This document shows, one piece after another, positions 16,393 to 24,637 of a stretch of 64,000 nucleotides of DNA. Within the stretch, counting starts at the first letter, position 1, and every line of letters starts with the position of its first letter. Source of the stretch: Alitiscatomonas aceti. Its GTDB lineage: Bacteria > Bacillota > Clostridia > Lachnospirales > Lachnospiraceae. The position numbers and the translations under genes were made by a program. The notes under the pieces are model-generated. The model searched no databases and had not been told where the DNA came from. It was given only the letters and a program-made list of their open reading frames with translations. Where the stretch lies: positions 72,494 to 136,493 of the forward strand of contig NZ_JAOQJF010000007.1 in the NCBI RefSeq assembly GCF_025567195.1, in the 5' to 3' direction.

Positions 16393-16427
16393 AAAAAACG
16401 GACGAAAAAAGTATTTCCGTCCGTTTT
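16393..16427 (-). terminator. Terminator-like hairpin between secY and adk
   Basis: A perfect 10-bp stem (16395-16404 with 16418-16427), with a 13-base loop and a T6 run on the minus strand (16393-16398). It is as good as the terminators at operon ends in this window but lies inside the spc operon, where it may set the ratio of ribosomal protein/SecY mRNA to adk-map-infA mRNA. Confidence 0.75.
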
Positions 16428-16461
16428 TGACTGCTATCCATATTGAACTGCCGTTTTCCAG

Positions 16462-17784
16462 CTAGTCGTTTAAGAATCCCTTATAATTTCTCACCAGCAT
16501 CATGGAATCCACTGCTTTGATGGTCTCCAGGATAACGCCGGCAATAATGATCAGGGATGTGCCTCCAAAGGAGAGGCTTCCAACGTTGAACAGGCCGGAT
16601 GCGATGATCGGGACGATACATACGATCACAAGACCTGTGGCTCCGATGAAAACAATGTAGTTCAAAATATTATTCAGAAAATCAGACGTGGGCTTGCCGG
16701 GACGTACACCCGGGATAAAGCCGCCGGATTTTTTCATATTGTTGGCCACTTCCAGCGGGTTGAAGGTAATGGACGTGTAGAAATACGCGAACAGTACCAC
16801 CAGCACGATGTAGATCAAGAGGCCAACCGAATAAACCGGCATTTCCGGTCTGAACCAGTTGGCGGAACTTAACGCCATAAGAATCTTTCCTCCAAATGTG
16901 GAATAGTCCACATTGAAGAACTGGGCGATCATTACCGGCATGGACATGATCGAGGATGCAAAGATCACAGGGATCACGCCTGCGGTGTTGACCTTTAAGG
17001 GGATGTGTGAGGACTGGCCGCCGATCATTCTGCGTCCCTGCATTTTCTTTGAGTACTGCACCGGAATGCGGCGCTCAGCACCGTTTAATACAAGAACGAA
17101 AACGACGGTTGCAACCACTACTGCAAGAACGATGATGGCTGCCACTGTTGCCACTGCAACAGACTTGCCGGCCATAAAGCGCTCATACAGCATCATCACA
17201 TCCTGCGGGAGACTGGAAACGATATTGATAAGAAGCACGATGGAAATACCGTTGCCCACTCCCTTTTCTGTGATCCGTTCACCAATCCACATAAGAAGGG
17301 CAGAACCTGCGGTCATTGCCGCGATAACGGTCATATAGCCCCAGACGTTCTGGGCATCCTCATAGAGAAGGCCCTGCTTTCCGAAACCAATGGCCATGGC
17401 TGAGGACTGAAACAGGGCCAGCGCCACAGTCAGATATCTGGTATACTCTGCGATCTTCTTTCTTCCATCTTCGCCTTCCTTCTGCATCTCCTCAAGCTTG
17501 GGGACCGCAATGGTCATAAGCTGCATAATGATGGAAGATGTGATATACGGGGTAATGCTCAGTGCAAACATCGACATGTTGGAAAAGGATCCTCCAGTGA
17601 TCGCGTTGACAAAGCCCATGCCTGAATTCTGAAGATTCGTGAAGAACTCCTTCAGAAAGCTGGCATCTACCCCCGGGATCGGCAGACAGGAACCGATCCG
17701 GATCACAATCAGCATCATGAAGGTGTAAAGAAGCCGCTCGCGGACTTCTTTCACCTTAAATGCTTTTTGTATCGAATTTAACAT
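16462..17784 (-). CDS. secY: Preprotein translocase subunit SecY
   Basis: The channel of the Sec translocon: 440 residues, ten membrane segments. Typical segments include RIGSCLPIPGVDASFL near residue 31, NMSMFALSITPYITSSIIMQLL-like text near residue 70, and the cytoplasmic loop ending PGVRPGKPTSDFLNNIL. One base separates it from the rplO stop, and its ribosome site (GAGGTGATC) is formed by the last codons of rplO, so translation is coupled. Confidence 0.98.
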   Translation of the reverse strand: MLNSIQKAFKVKEVRERLLYTFMMLIVIRIGSCLPIPGVDASFLKEFFTNLQNSGMGFVNAITGGSFSNMSMFALSITPYITSSIIMQLMTIAVPKLEEMQKEGEDGRKKIAEYTRYLTVALALFQSSAMAIGFGKQGLLYEDAQNVWGYMTVIAAMTAGSALLMWIGERITEKGVGNGISIVLLINIVSSLPQDVMMLYERFMAGKSVAVATVAAIIVLAVVVATVVFVLVLNGAERRIPVQYSKKMQGRRMIGGQSSHIPLKVNTAGVIPVIFASSIMSMPVMIAQFFNVDYSTFGGKILMALSSANWFRPEMPVYSVGLLIYIVLVVLFAYFYTSITFNPLEVANNMKKSGGFIPGVRPGKPTSDFLNNILNYIVFIGATGLVIVCIVPIIASGLFNVGSLSFGGTSLIIIAGVILETIKAVDSMMLVRNYKGFLND

Positions 17785-17785
17785 A

Positions 17786-18226
17786 TTAGATCACCTCGCA
17801 GGTTCCACCTAATGCTTCAATTTTTGCTTTTGCAGCTTCGCTGAACGCATTAGCCTTCACGTTAAGTTTCTTTGTTAACTCACCGTTTGCAAGAATCTTA
17901 ACGCCGTCCTGCGGGTTCTTTACAAGACCGCACTCCATTAAAGTCTCAACAGAAACTGTGGAGTCGTTGTCAAATCTCTCAAGTGCGCTTACGTTGATAC
18001 CTACGATTGTCTTAGAATTGATATTCTTAAAGCCTCTCTTCGGAATACGTCTGTATAAAGGCATCTGACCGCCTTCAAAACCGGGTCTCGGTGCTCCGGA
18101 ACGAGCCTTCTGGCCTTTGTGTCCCTTACCAGCTGTTTTTCCGTTTCCGGAAGCGTGGCCGCGGCCTCTTCTGAAATTATCGCTGTGCTTGGATCCTTCA
18201 GCAGGATGTAAATTAGATAAATTCAT
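17786..18226 (-). CDS. rplO: 50S ribosomal protein L15
   Basis: L15 is a late 23S assembly protein. The 146 residues start MNLSNLHPAEGSKHSDNFRR and include GRGHASGNGKTAGKGHKGQKAR and PGFEGGQMPLYRRIPKRGFKN, diagnostic for the family. Its last codons provide the secY ribosome-binding site. Confidence 0.98.
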   Translation of the reverse strand: MNLSNLHPAEGSKHSDNFRRGRGHASGNGKTAGKGHKGQKARSGAPRPGFEGGQMPLYRRIPKRGFKNINSKTIVGINVSALERFDNDSTVSVETLMECGLVKNPQDGVKILANGELTKKLNVKANAFSEAAKAKIEALGGTCEVI

Positions 18227-18254
18227 CTCTGCACCTCCTTACTCTATATCAAGA

Positions 18255-18437
18255 TTAGATTTCTTCAACTTTTACCAGATGTCTTACATTCTGGATCATG
18301 CCCCTTACTGCTGCATTATCCGGTAATTCAACTGTTTTCTGAAGCTTCTTTAAACCAAGGGCTTCAACAGTCGCTCTCTGCTTCGGAATAGCTCCGATAG
18401 GGGATTTTACTAATGTGATCTTTAACTTCTCTGCCAT
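18255..18437 (-). CDS. rpmD: 50S ribosomal protein L30
   Basis: A 60-residue protein with the L30 pattern: LKITLVKSPIGAIPKQRATV, then LGLKKLQKTVELPDN and the C-terminal GMIQNVRHLVKVEE. It sits between rpsE and rplO as in all spc operons. Confidence 0.97.
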   Translation of the reverse strand: MAEKLKITLVKSPIGAIPKQRATVEALGLKKLQKTVELPDNAAVRGMIQNVRHLVKVEEI

Positions 18438-18452
18438 TTTTCTATCCTCCTA

Positions 18453-18962
18453 TTAGCAAACAACTTCTTCAACAGATTTGCCGCGGTTCTTAGCAACCTC
18501 TTCCGGAGTCTTTAAGCTGAGAAGACCCTCGATGGTAGCTAAAACAACGTTTGTCTTGTTGTTGGAGCCTAAAGATTTCGTACGGATGTTCTTGATACCT
18601 GCAAGCTCAACTACGGAACGTACCGGGCCGCCTGCGATGATACCAGTACCTTCCGGAGCTCTCTTTAAAAGTACGGATGCGCTTCCAAACTTTCCAAGGA
18701 AATCGTGGGGGATACTGTTGTTCTCGTCCATGGGGATCTCAACCATGTTCTTGATGGCTGCTTCCTTACCTTTGCGGATAGCCTCCGGAACCTCGCCTGC
18801 CTTACCAAGACCTGCGCCTACATGGCCATTGCCGTCGCCTACTACTACCAGAGCGGAAAATCTCATGGTACGTCCACCTTTTACAGTCTTGGATACGCGC
18901 TTGATGGCAACAACTTTGTCATTCAGTTCTAACTGACCTGCATCAATGATTGTACGCTTCAT
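18453..18962 (-). CDS. rpsE: 30S ribosomal protein S5
   Basis: S5 lies near the decoding centre and mRNA entry; substitutions in this family give spectinomycin resistance. The 169 residues contain the double-stranded RNA-binding-like N-domain (KRVSKTVKGGRTMRFSALVV) and the C-domain (GTGIIAGGPVRSVVELAGIKN). Nothing unusual. Confidence 0.98.
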   Translation of the reverse strand: MKRTIIDAGQLELNDKVVAIKRVSKTVKGGRTMRFSALVVVGDGNGHVGAGLGKAGEVPEAIRKGKEAAIKNMVEIPMDENNSIPHDFLGKFGSASVLLKRAPEGTGIIAGGPVRSVVELAGIKNIRTKSLGSNNKTNVVLATIEGLLSLKTPEEVAKNRGKSVEEVVC

Positions 18963-18980
18963 GCTGTATTCTCCTCTCTA

Positions 18981-19349
18981 CTAGAATTTCAGACCAGCCT
19001 CGCGGGCTGCGTCTGCTAAGGCCTGAACTTTACCCTGATAGATGAAACCGCCGCGGTCGAAAACAACTTCGGTAATTCCCTTTTCGATTGCTCTCTTTGC
19101 GATCACTGTTCCAACGTATGCAGCTGCATCAACGGTATCTGTGTTCTCTAACTCAGCCTTGATCTCCTTCTCAACGGTGGAGGCGGAAGCTAAGGTGTGT
19201 CCAACGGAGTCGTCGATGATCTGGGCATACATATGATTATTGCTTCTGAAAACTGCTAAACGCGGTCTCTCTGCTGTACCAGCAAAGCGGTTGCGTAATC
19301 TATAATGCTTTTTTCTGCGGATTTCGCTTCTTGACTGCTTGCTAACCAT
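18981..19349 (-). CDS. rplR: 50S ribosomal protein L18
   Basis: L18 binds 5S rRNA with L5. The 122 residues include RRKKHYRLRNRFAGTAERPRL, SNNHMYAQIIDDSVGHTLASA and the C-terminal FDRGGFIYQGKVQALADAAREAG. It is 19 bases after rplF. Confidence 0.98.
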   Translation of the reverse strand: MVSKQSRSEIRRKKHYRLRNRFAGTAERPRLAVFRSNNHMYAQIIDDSVGHTLASASTVEKEIKAELENTDTVDAAAYVGTVIAKRAIEKGITEVVFDRGGFIYQGKVQALADAAREAGLKF

Positions 19350-19367
19350 TTTTACACTCTCCTTAAA

Positions 19368-19907
19368 TTATTTTTTACCAGTCTTACCAACTTTACGTCT
19401 GATAACCTCATCAGCATATTTGATACCCTTGCCCTTGTACGGCTCCGGCTCTCTCTTGCTTCTGATCTCAGCCGCATACTGGCCGACTTTCTCTTTGTTG
19501 ATGCCCTTAACGATGATCACGTTCTGACCTTCCAGAACAGTCTCAATGCCTTCGGGATCTTCCATCTCTACCGGATGGGAATAACCAAGGGAAAGTGTTA
19601 ATTTCTTGCCCTGCTTAGCAGCTCTGTAACCTACGCCGTTTACTTCCAGCTTCTTCTCGTAGCCTTCTGTAACGCCGTGGATCATGTTTGCGATTAAGGT
19701 TCTTGTGAGACCGTGTAAAGATTTCATTTTCTTTAAATCGTTCGGTCTTGTTACGATCACATTACCGTCTTCCTGCTTAATTTCCATTTCAACCGGAAGC
19801 TGTCTCTCAAGTGTTCCCTTCGGACCTTTTACAGTCATATAATTGTTTACGATCTCTACTGTTACGCCAGCGGGGATCGCAACCGGCATTCTACCAATAC
19901 GTGACAT
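19368..19907 (-). CDS. rplF: 50S ribosomal protein L6
   Basis: L6 is near the factor-binding site. The 179 residues hold the two repeated L6 domains; the start MSRIGRMPVAIPAGV and the C-terminal motif PEPYKGKGIKYADEVIRRKVG are diagnostic. A 164-base spacer with GC-rich hairpin-forming text separates it from rpsH. Confidence 0.98.
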   Translation of the reverse strand: MSRIGRMPVAIPAGVTVEIVNNYMTVKGPKGTLERQLPVEMEIKQEDGNVIVTRPNDLKKMKSLHGLTRTLIANMIHGVTEGYEKKLEVNGVGYRAAKQGKKLTLSLGYSHPVEMEDPEGIETVLEGQNVIIVKGINKEKVGQYAAEIRSKREPEPYKGKGIKYADEVIRRKVGKTGKK

Positions 19908-20071
19908 GCCATATACCTCCTACTTAGATTTTCGGAGCACGCTTTTACGTGCTCTGTTTTCAGTTTCTATGTTATATTCGGGACAGGCCGCAGTCTCCTG
20001 CGTCTGTCCTTCACCCGCCGCCCTTCCTGGGATCTCCCAGGCTTTGCAGGCGGTGGGGATAACATCCTAAA

Positions 20072-20473
20072 TTACCAAACGAAAGCGAGAACTTCTCCGC
20101 CTACGCCCAGCTCACGGGCTTCTCTGTCAGTGATCACACCGTGGTTGGTGGATACGATGGCGATACCAAGTCCGCCAAGTACCTTCGGCATGTCTTCCTT
20201 GCCGGCATATACACGAAGACCCGGTTTGGAGATCTTCTTGATGCCGGAGATGATCCTCTCGTTTTTGTCCTTGCCATACTTTAAGGCAATGCGGATGGTC
20301 TGGAAGCCGCCATCCTCAACGATGTCGTATTTCTTGATGTAGCCTTCTCTTACAAGGATATCAGCGATAGCTAATTTCATCTTGGAAGCCGGTACGTCTA
20401 CTGTATCGTGTTTTGCAGTGTTGGCATTACGGATTCTTGTAAGCATATCTGCAATCGGATCGCTCATTGTCAT
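20072..20473 (-). CDS. rpsH: 30S ribosomal protein S8
   Basis: S8 is a central-domain assembly protein and, in E. coli, the spc-operon repressor. The 133 residues start TMSDPIADMLTRIRNANTAKHD and end STNHGVITDREARELGVGGEVL, both diagnostic. An alternative start one ATG later (MSDPI) is equally possible. The 307-bp spacer before it is exceptionally long for this operon. Confidence 0.97.
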   Translation of the reverse strand: MTMSDPIADMLTRIRNANTAKHDTVDVPASKMKLAIADILVREGYIKKYDIVEDGGFQTIRIALKYGKDKNERIISGIKKISKPGLRVYAGKEDMPKVLGGLGIAIVSTNHGVITDREARELGVGGEVLAFVW

Positions 20474-20673
20474 GATTAAATTTCCTCCTTATGGATGTTG
20501 GTTTGTCACTGTGGTTCGCAGGGATCCTGCGCTGCACAGGAGTGTTCTTCGCCGGACGGCGAAAAGTTTCCCTGTGAAACGCCTGGGGCGTCACAGGGAT
20601 GGTTCTTCTACCGTGGGGTGAAGAACGGGCCTTGCATCTTAGTAAGAGCCACCGGCCACGACAGTTCCCTCAG

Positions 20674-20712
20674 CTAAGCTCAGCTGCCGCCTTTCGGCTC
20701 GGCTTCGCTAAG
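20674..20712 (-). repeat. Short GC-rich repeat, copy 1
   Basis: Runs from CTAAGCTCAGCTG to GGCTTCGCTAAG on the plus strand. It matches copy 2 at 20732-20769 in its ends (CTAAGCTC and CTAAG) and in a central GCCT..CGGCTC core, with small differences. Confidence 0.6.
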
Positions 20713-20731
20713 ATTCGGGAACGGCCTCGCA

Positions 20732-20769
20732 CTAAGCTCGCCTGTCGCCTGCGGCTCCGGCTCACTAAG
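20732..20769 (-). repeat. Short GC-rich repeat, copy 2
   Basis: Runs from CTAAGCTCGCCTG to CCGGCTCACTAAG on the plus strand. It shares ends and core with copy 1, separated from it by 19 bases. A related CACTAAG plus GCTTTC tail recurs near 25555, before rplW. Confidence 0.6.
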
Positions 20770-20780
20770 TTGCTTTCGGC

Positions 20781-20966
20781 CTACCAGCTAGCCTTCTTTA
20801 CTCCCGGGATCTCGCCCTTGTAAGCGAGCTCACGGAAGCAGATACGGCAGATGCCGTATTTTCTCAGATATGCATGCGGACGGCCGCAGATTCTGCAGCG
20901 GTTATATTCTCTTGTGGAGAACTTTGCCGGACGCTGCTGTTTGATCTTCATTGAAGTCTTTGCCAT
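20781..20966 (-). CDS. rpsN: 30S ribosomal protein S14, zinc type (type Z)
   Basis: A 61-residue zinc-binding S14. CRICG near residue 24 and CRICF near residue 40 supply the four cysteine ligands. The GRPHAYLRKYGICRICFREL stretch is diagnostic. Its standard place is between rplE and rpsH, but here it is followed by an unusual 307-bp spacer. Confidence 0.98.
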   Translation of the reverse strand: MAKTSMKIKQQRPAKFSTREYNRCRICGRPHAYLRKYGICRICFRELAYKGEIPGVKKASW

Positions 20967-20983
20967 GGATAAATCCTCCTAAA

Positions 20984-21523
20984 TTACTTTGCAAACGGCA
21001 TGTTGAATAATGTTAAAAGCTCACGGGCCTCTTCGTCCGTTTTAGCGGTTGTAACGAAAATAACGTCCATACCTCTAACCTTATCAACCTTATCATACTC
21101 GATCTCCGGGAAGATCAGCTGCTCTTTGATACCGAGTGCGTAGTTTCCTCTGCCGTCGAATGCGTTTGCATTTACGCCGCGGAAGTCACGTACACGGGGA
21201 AGAGCCAAGTTGATGAGACGATCAGCGAACTCATACATCTTCTCGCCGCGGAGAGTAACCTTACATCCGATTGCCATGCCCTCTCTGATCTTGAAGTTTG
21301 CAACGGACTTTTTAGCTTTGGTCAGAACTGCCTTCTGACCAGTGATGATCTCCAGGTCACGAACTGCAGAGTCAAGGACTTTCGCGTTGTCTTTTGCTTC
21401 GCCTACGCCCATGTTGATCACGATCTTGTCGAGCTTCGGCACTTCCATAACGTTCTTATATCCAAATTTCTTGATCATTGCATCAACGATCTCGTTCTGA
21501 TACATTTCTTTTAATCTAGCCAA
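20984..21523 (-). CDS. rplE: 50S ribosomal protein L5
   Basis: L5 binds 5S rRNA and contacts S13 across the subunits. The 179 residues include MEVPKLDKIVINMGVGEAKDN, KKSVANFKIREGMAIGCKVTLRG, and RDFRGVNANAFDGRGNYALG. Normal length, 17 bases before rpsN. Confidence 0.98.
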   Translation of the reverse strand: MARLKEMYQNEIVDAMIKKFGYKNVMEVPKLDKIVINMGVGEAKDNAKVLDSAVRDLEIITGQKAVLTKAKKSVANFKIREGMAIGCKVTLRGEKMYEFADRLINLALPRVRDFRGVNANAFDGRGNYALGIKEQLIFPEIEYDKVDKVRGMDVIFVTTAKTDEEARELLTLFNMPFAK

Positions 21524-21546
21524 CTTGTTTTTCCTCCTCTCTGCTC

Positions 21547-21852
21547 TTAGTCGATTACTTTGCCGGTTGCCTTTGCAACACGAACTTTTTTGCCATCTTT
21601 TACTTCAAAGCCAACTCTTGTAGCTTTTCCGTCTACGAGCAGCATAACGTTGGAGATGTCAATGGCAGCTTCCTGATGAACGATACCGCCGGTCTGGTTT
21701 GTCTGGCTCGGTTTGGTGTGCTTTGTCACCATGTTGCAGCCCTCAACCAGAACTGTGTTCTTCTTTGTATCTACATCAAGAACCTTACCGGTCTTGTCTT
21801 TATCTTTACCAGCGATAATTTTTACCATATCGTCTTTTCTGATCTTATGCAT
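21547..21852 (-). CDS. rplX: 50S ribosomal protein L24
   Basis: L24 is an early 23S assembly initiator with a KOW motif. The 101 residues show HKIRKDDMVKIIAGKDKDKTGKVL and the GGIVHQEAAIDISNVMLL segment. A GGAGGTG site lies 9 bases before the ATG. Confidence 0.97.
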   Translation of the reverse strand: MHKIRKDDMVKIIAGKDKDKTGKVLDVDTKKNTVLVEGCNMVTKHTKPSQTNQTGGIVHQEAAIDISNVMLLVDGKATRVGFEVKDGKKVRVAKATGKVID

Positions 21853-21866
21853 TACCTGGCACCTCC

Positions 21867-22235
21867 TTATAATACTTCCGGAGCCAGAGATACGATCTTC
21901 ATGAACTGCTTCTCACGAAGTTCTCTTGCAACCGGCCCAAAGATACGGGTTCCTCTGGGAGTCTTGTCATCCTTGATGATAACTGCTGCGTTCTCATCGA
22001 ACTTGATATAGGAACCGTCTTTACGGCGGGCACCTTTCACTGTACGTACAACAACGGCCTTAACTACATCGCCTTTCTTTACAACGCCGCCTGGTGTTGC
22101 ATCTTTAACGGAAGCTACGATGATATCGCCGATATTCGCATATCTTCTTGTAGAGCCGCCCATAACACGGATGCAGAGAAGTTCTCTGGCTCCAGTATTA
22201 TCAGCAACTTTTAATCTGCTTTCCTGCTGAATCAT
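21867..22235 (-). CDS. rplN: 50S ribosomal protein L14
   Basis: L14 forms a subunit bridge and is the docking site for silencing factor RsfS. The 122 residues start MIQQESRLKVADNTGARELL and end GPVARELREKQFMKIVSLAPEVL, both diagnostic. Confidence 0.98.
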   Translation of the reverse strand: MIQQESRLKVADNTGARELLCIRVMGGSTRRYANIGDIIVASVKDATPGGVVKKGDVVKAVVVRTVKGARRKDGSYIKFDENAAVIIKDDKTPRGTRIFGPVARELREKQFMKIVSLAPEVL

Positions 22236-22266
22236 GCCTGATACTCCTTCCTCGAATCACTACCGA

Positions 22267-22521
22267 CTATCTTGCCTTTTCGATGATCTCAACAAGTCTC
22301 CATCTCTTATCCTTGGATAACGGTCTTGTCTCCATCACTTTAACTGTATCGCCGATACCACACTCATTCTTCTCATCATGAGCTTTTAATTTATATGTCT
22401 TCTTAACGATCTTACCGATCAACGGATGTTTTACGTGGTCTTCAATAGCAACAACGATCGTCTTATCCATTTTGTTGCTAACTACCTTACCAGTACGTGT
22501 TTTTCTAAGATTTCTTTCCAC
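22267..22521 (-). CDS. rpsQ: 30S ribosomal protein S17
   Basis: An 84-residue primary 16S-binding protein with RKTRTGKVVSNKMDKTIVVAI and VKVMETRPLSKDKRWRLVEI. The start is a GTG at 22519-22521, with an AAAGGAG site about 11 bases upstream. A 98-base spacer follows rpmC. Confidence 0.96.
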   Translation of the reverse strand: MERNLRKTRTGKVVSNKMDKTIVVAIEDHVKHPLIGKIVKKTYKLKAHDEKNECGIGDTVKVMETRPLSKDKRWRLVEIIEKAR

Positions 22522-22619
22522 GACGGATAGTCTCCTTTCAAATTTCGTTCAGTCACACGCATCGGCGTGTGTCACAATAGCGTCCTGTGATCTGTCTGGC
22601 AGAACGGCGCTGTTATGAA

Positions 22620-22829
22620 TTAGTTAGCAACCCTTGCCTTCTCTGTGATAACAGTCTGAATTCTGGCGATGTTCTTGCGAACCTCTTTGATTCTGCTGGT
22701 GTTATCTAACTGATTGGTTGCGTTCTGGAATCTTAAGTTAAAGAGTTCCTTCTTTGCTGCAACTAATTCCTCGTTTAACTCTGCAGCTGTCTTCGCTTTT
22801 AATTCTTCTACATATTTATTAGTTTTCAC
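22620..22829 (-). CDS. rpmC: 50S ribosomal protein L29
   Basis: A 69-residue two-helix protein at the tunnel exit, the trigger-factor and SRP docking site. It reads MKTNKYVEELKAKTAAELNE and ends with RIKEVRKNIARIQTVITEKA. I prefer the GTG at 22827-22829 because AGGCGGTGAT, close to the anti-SD complement, lies just upstream and the family N-terminus begins here; another in-frame GTG 9 bases earlier is inside that site. The start overlaps the end of rplP by 11 bases, so the two are coupled. Confidence 0.95.
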   Translation of the reverse strand: MKTNKYVEELKAKTAAELNEELVAAKKELFNLRFQNATNQLDNTSRIKEVRKNIARIQTVITEKARVAN

Positions 22830-23256
22830 TGTTATCACCGCCTTCTAAATCTGCTTTAGAAGCAATCTTACACTTGCAGGGAAGTTTGTGCATAGCAAGA
22901 CGAAGAGCTTCCTTTGCTGTTTCTTCTGGAACGCCAGCGATCTCAAACATAACACGGCCTGGCTTAACAACTGCTACCCAGTATTCAAGAGCGCCCTTAC
23001 CGGAACCCATACGAGTCTCAGCAGGCTTTGCTGTTACCGGCTTATCCGGGAAGATCTTGATCCATACTTTACCACCACGCTTGATGTAACGGGTCATGGC
23101 AACACGGGCTGCCTCGATCTGGTTGGACTTGATCCAGCACGGCTCAGTGGCGATCAGGCCATACTCACCGTTGGAGATTTTATTTCCTCTTAAAGCTTTA
23201 CCGGCCATCGTTCCGCGGAACTGTTTGCGGCGCTTTACTCTCTTAGGCATTAACAT
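22819..23256 (-). CDS. rplP: 50S ribosomal protein L16
   Basis: L16 positions the A-site tRNA elbow. The 145 residues include PKRVKRRKQFRGTMAGKALRG, the ARVAMTRYIKRGGKVWIKIFP block, and MGSGKGALEYWVAVVKPG. The ATG overlaps the rpsC stop (TAATG). A second ATG two codons later would give the more usual MPKRVKRRK start; the first has better ribosome-site spacing. Confidence 0.97.
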   Translation of the reverse strand: MLMPKRVKRRKQFRGTMAGKALRGNKISNGEYGLIATEPCWIKSNQIEAARVAMTRYIKRGGKVWIKIFPDKPVTAKPAETRMGSGKGALEYWVAVVKPGRVMFEIAGVPEETAKEALRLAMHKLPCKCKIASKADLEGGDNSEN

Positions 23257-23912
23257 TATTTATCGCTCCCTTCCTTATTTCCCTTAGTAGGAAGTACTTC
23301 GCCTTTGTAGATCCAAACCTTAACGCCAAGCTTGCCGTAGGTTGTGTCTGCCTCAGCGAAACCATAGTCAATATCTGCTCTTAATGTCTGAAGCGGGATT
23401 GTTCCCTCGCTGTAAAACTCTGTACGCGCGATATCAGCGCCGCCGAGACGTCCGCCTACGGCAGTCTTGATACCAAGAACGCCAGCCTTCATGGAACGGC
23501 CCATGGTGGACTTCATGGCACGACGGAAGGAAACACGGTTCTCTAACTGCTGTGCGATGGACTCAGCTACTAACTGGGCGTCGCGGTCCGGTCTCTTAAC
23601 TTCCTTGATATCTACAAACAGCTTCTTGTCGGTCATCTTCTGGACTTCAGCTTTTAATTTCTCGATCTCAGCTCCGCCCTTACCGATCACAACGCCCGGT
23701 TTTGCTGTATGAACGATGATCTTGATTCTATCAGAAGCGCGCTCGATTTCGATCTTGGAAATGCCGGCGCTGTATAACCTCTTTTTCAGGTATGTTCTGA
23801 TCTCGTGGTCCTCGATCAAGTTGTCAGCGAAATCAGCTTCAGCATACCATCTGGAATCCCAGTCTTTAATAACACCGACTCTCATGCCGTGTGGATTAAC
23901 TTTCTGTCCCAT
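23256..23912 (-). CDS. rpsC: 30S ribosomal protein S3
   Basis: S3 lies at the mRNA entry tunnel. The 218 residues have the N-terminal GQKVNPHGMRVGVIKDWDSRW, the KH domain centre VVIGKGGAEIEKLK near residue 75, and the C-terminal GTIPLQTLRADIDYGFAEADT. An AGGAGG site precedes the ATG. Confidence 0.98.
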   Translation of the reverse strand: MGQKVNPHGMRVGVIKDWDSRWYAEADFADNLIEDHEIRTYLKKRLYSAGISKIEIERASDRIKIIVHTAKPGVVIGKGGAEIEKLKAEVQKMTDKKLFVDIKEVKRPDRDAQLVAESIAQQLENRVSFRRAMKSTMGRSMKAGVLGIKTAVGGRLGGADIARTEFYSEGTIPLQTLRADIDYGFAEADTTYGKLGVKVWIYKGEVLPTKGNKEGSDK

Positions 23913-23921
23913 AACTGCCTC

Positions 23922-24308
23922 CTATCTCTCATTGAGCACAATCGTGATATGGCTCATTCTCTTCTCGATCCTGTAAGCTCTGCCCTGTGCTCTCGGTTTT
24001 ACTCTCTTCATGGTCGGTCCCTTGTTTGCGTAGCACTCCTCCACATACAGGTTCTCGGCACTCATACCGTTGTTATTTTCTGCGTTTGCGATAGCAGACT
24101 TTAATAATTTCTCAATTAAGCTGGACGCATATCTGGGATTGTAAGTTACAATACCAAGTGCAGTCTGAACATCTTTGCCTCTGATGGCATCTAATACGAA
24201 ACAAGCCTTCTGAACAGATACTCTTGCATAAGACAGCTTTGCAGAGGGTCTTGTATCTTTATTTGCATTTCTTTCTCTCTTAATCTGACTTCTATGTCCC
24301 TTAGCCAT
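23922..24308 (-). CDS. rplV: 50S ribosomal protein L22
   Basis: L22 reaches into the exit tunnel. The core AKLSYARVSVQKACFVLDAIRGK and the tunnel hairpin region (YVEECYANKGPTMKRVKPRAQGRAYR) are typical. The 128 residues include about 15 extra N-terminal residues (MAKGHRSQIKRERNANKDT) compared with short L22 forms, as seen in many clostridia. Confidence 0.97.
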   Translation of the reverse strand: MAKGHRSQIKRERNANKDTRPSAKLSYARVSVQKACFVLDAIRGKDVQTALGIVTYNPRYASSLIEKLLKSAIANAENNNGMSAENLYVEECYANKGPTMKRVKPRAQGRAYRIEKRMSHITIVLNER

Positions 24309-24337
24309 TGATAAAACCTCCTTTCAAAGCGTCTTAG

Positions 24338-24619
24338 TTATTTACGACCGGACTTCTTCTCGTCTTTTCCGTGGCCTCTGTAAGTTCTTGTAGCAACGAA
24401 CTCACCGAGCTTGTGGCCTACCATATCCTCTGTTACGTATACCGGTACATGCTTTCTTCCATCATGTACTGCGATTGTATGACCAACCATCTGCGGGAAG
24501 ATCGTAGAACGGCGGGACCAGGTTTTGATAACCTGTTTCTGTCCTGCCTCGTTCATAGCGTCTACCTTTTTCAGTAAGCTAGCATCAGCAAATGGTCCTT
24601 TTTTAAGTGAACGAGCCAT
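24338..24619 (-). CDS. rpsS: 30S ribosomal protein S19
   Basis: A 93-residue 16S head protein with MARSLKKGPFADASLLKKVD, WSRRSTIFPQMVGHTIAVHDG and the C-terminal FVATRTYRGHGKDEKK. An AGGAGG site precedes the ATG. Confidence 0.98.
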   Translation of the reverse strand: MARSLKKGPFADASLLKKVDAMNEAGQKQVIKTWSRRSTIFPQMVGHTIAVHDGRKHVPVYVTEDMVGHKLGEFVATRTYRGHGKDEKKSGRK

Positions 24620-24637
24620 CGTTTTACCTCCTATCGA

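Larger units (their letters stand above)
20474..20780 (-). promoter_or_regulatory. Long structured spacer between rpsN and rpsH
   Basis: A 307-bp gene-free stretch where the spc operon normally has a few tens of bases. Read directly, it holds at least three hairpins: GTTCTTC/GAAGAAC (7 bp), CCCTGTGA/TCACAGGG (8 bp, enclosing CGCC/GGCG) and TTCGCC/GGCGAA. It also has two imperfect copies of a 38-39-bp GC-rich repeat. No ORF with a ribosome site is seen. A regulatory RNA or small repeat element insertion is plausible. Confidence 0.55.

Noticed and set aside
20474..20780. CRISPR array in the rpsN-rpsH spacer
   Set aside because: Only two imperfect 38-bp copies with a 19-bp gap, no further repeats or cas genes.
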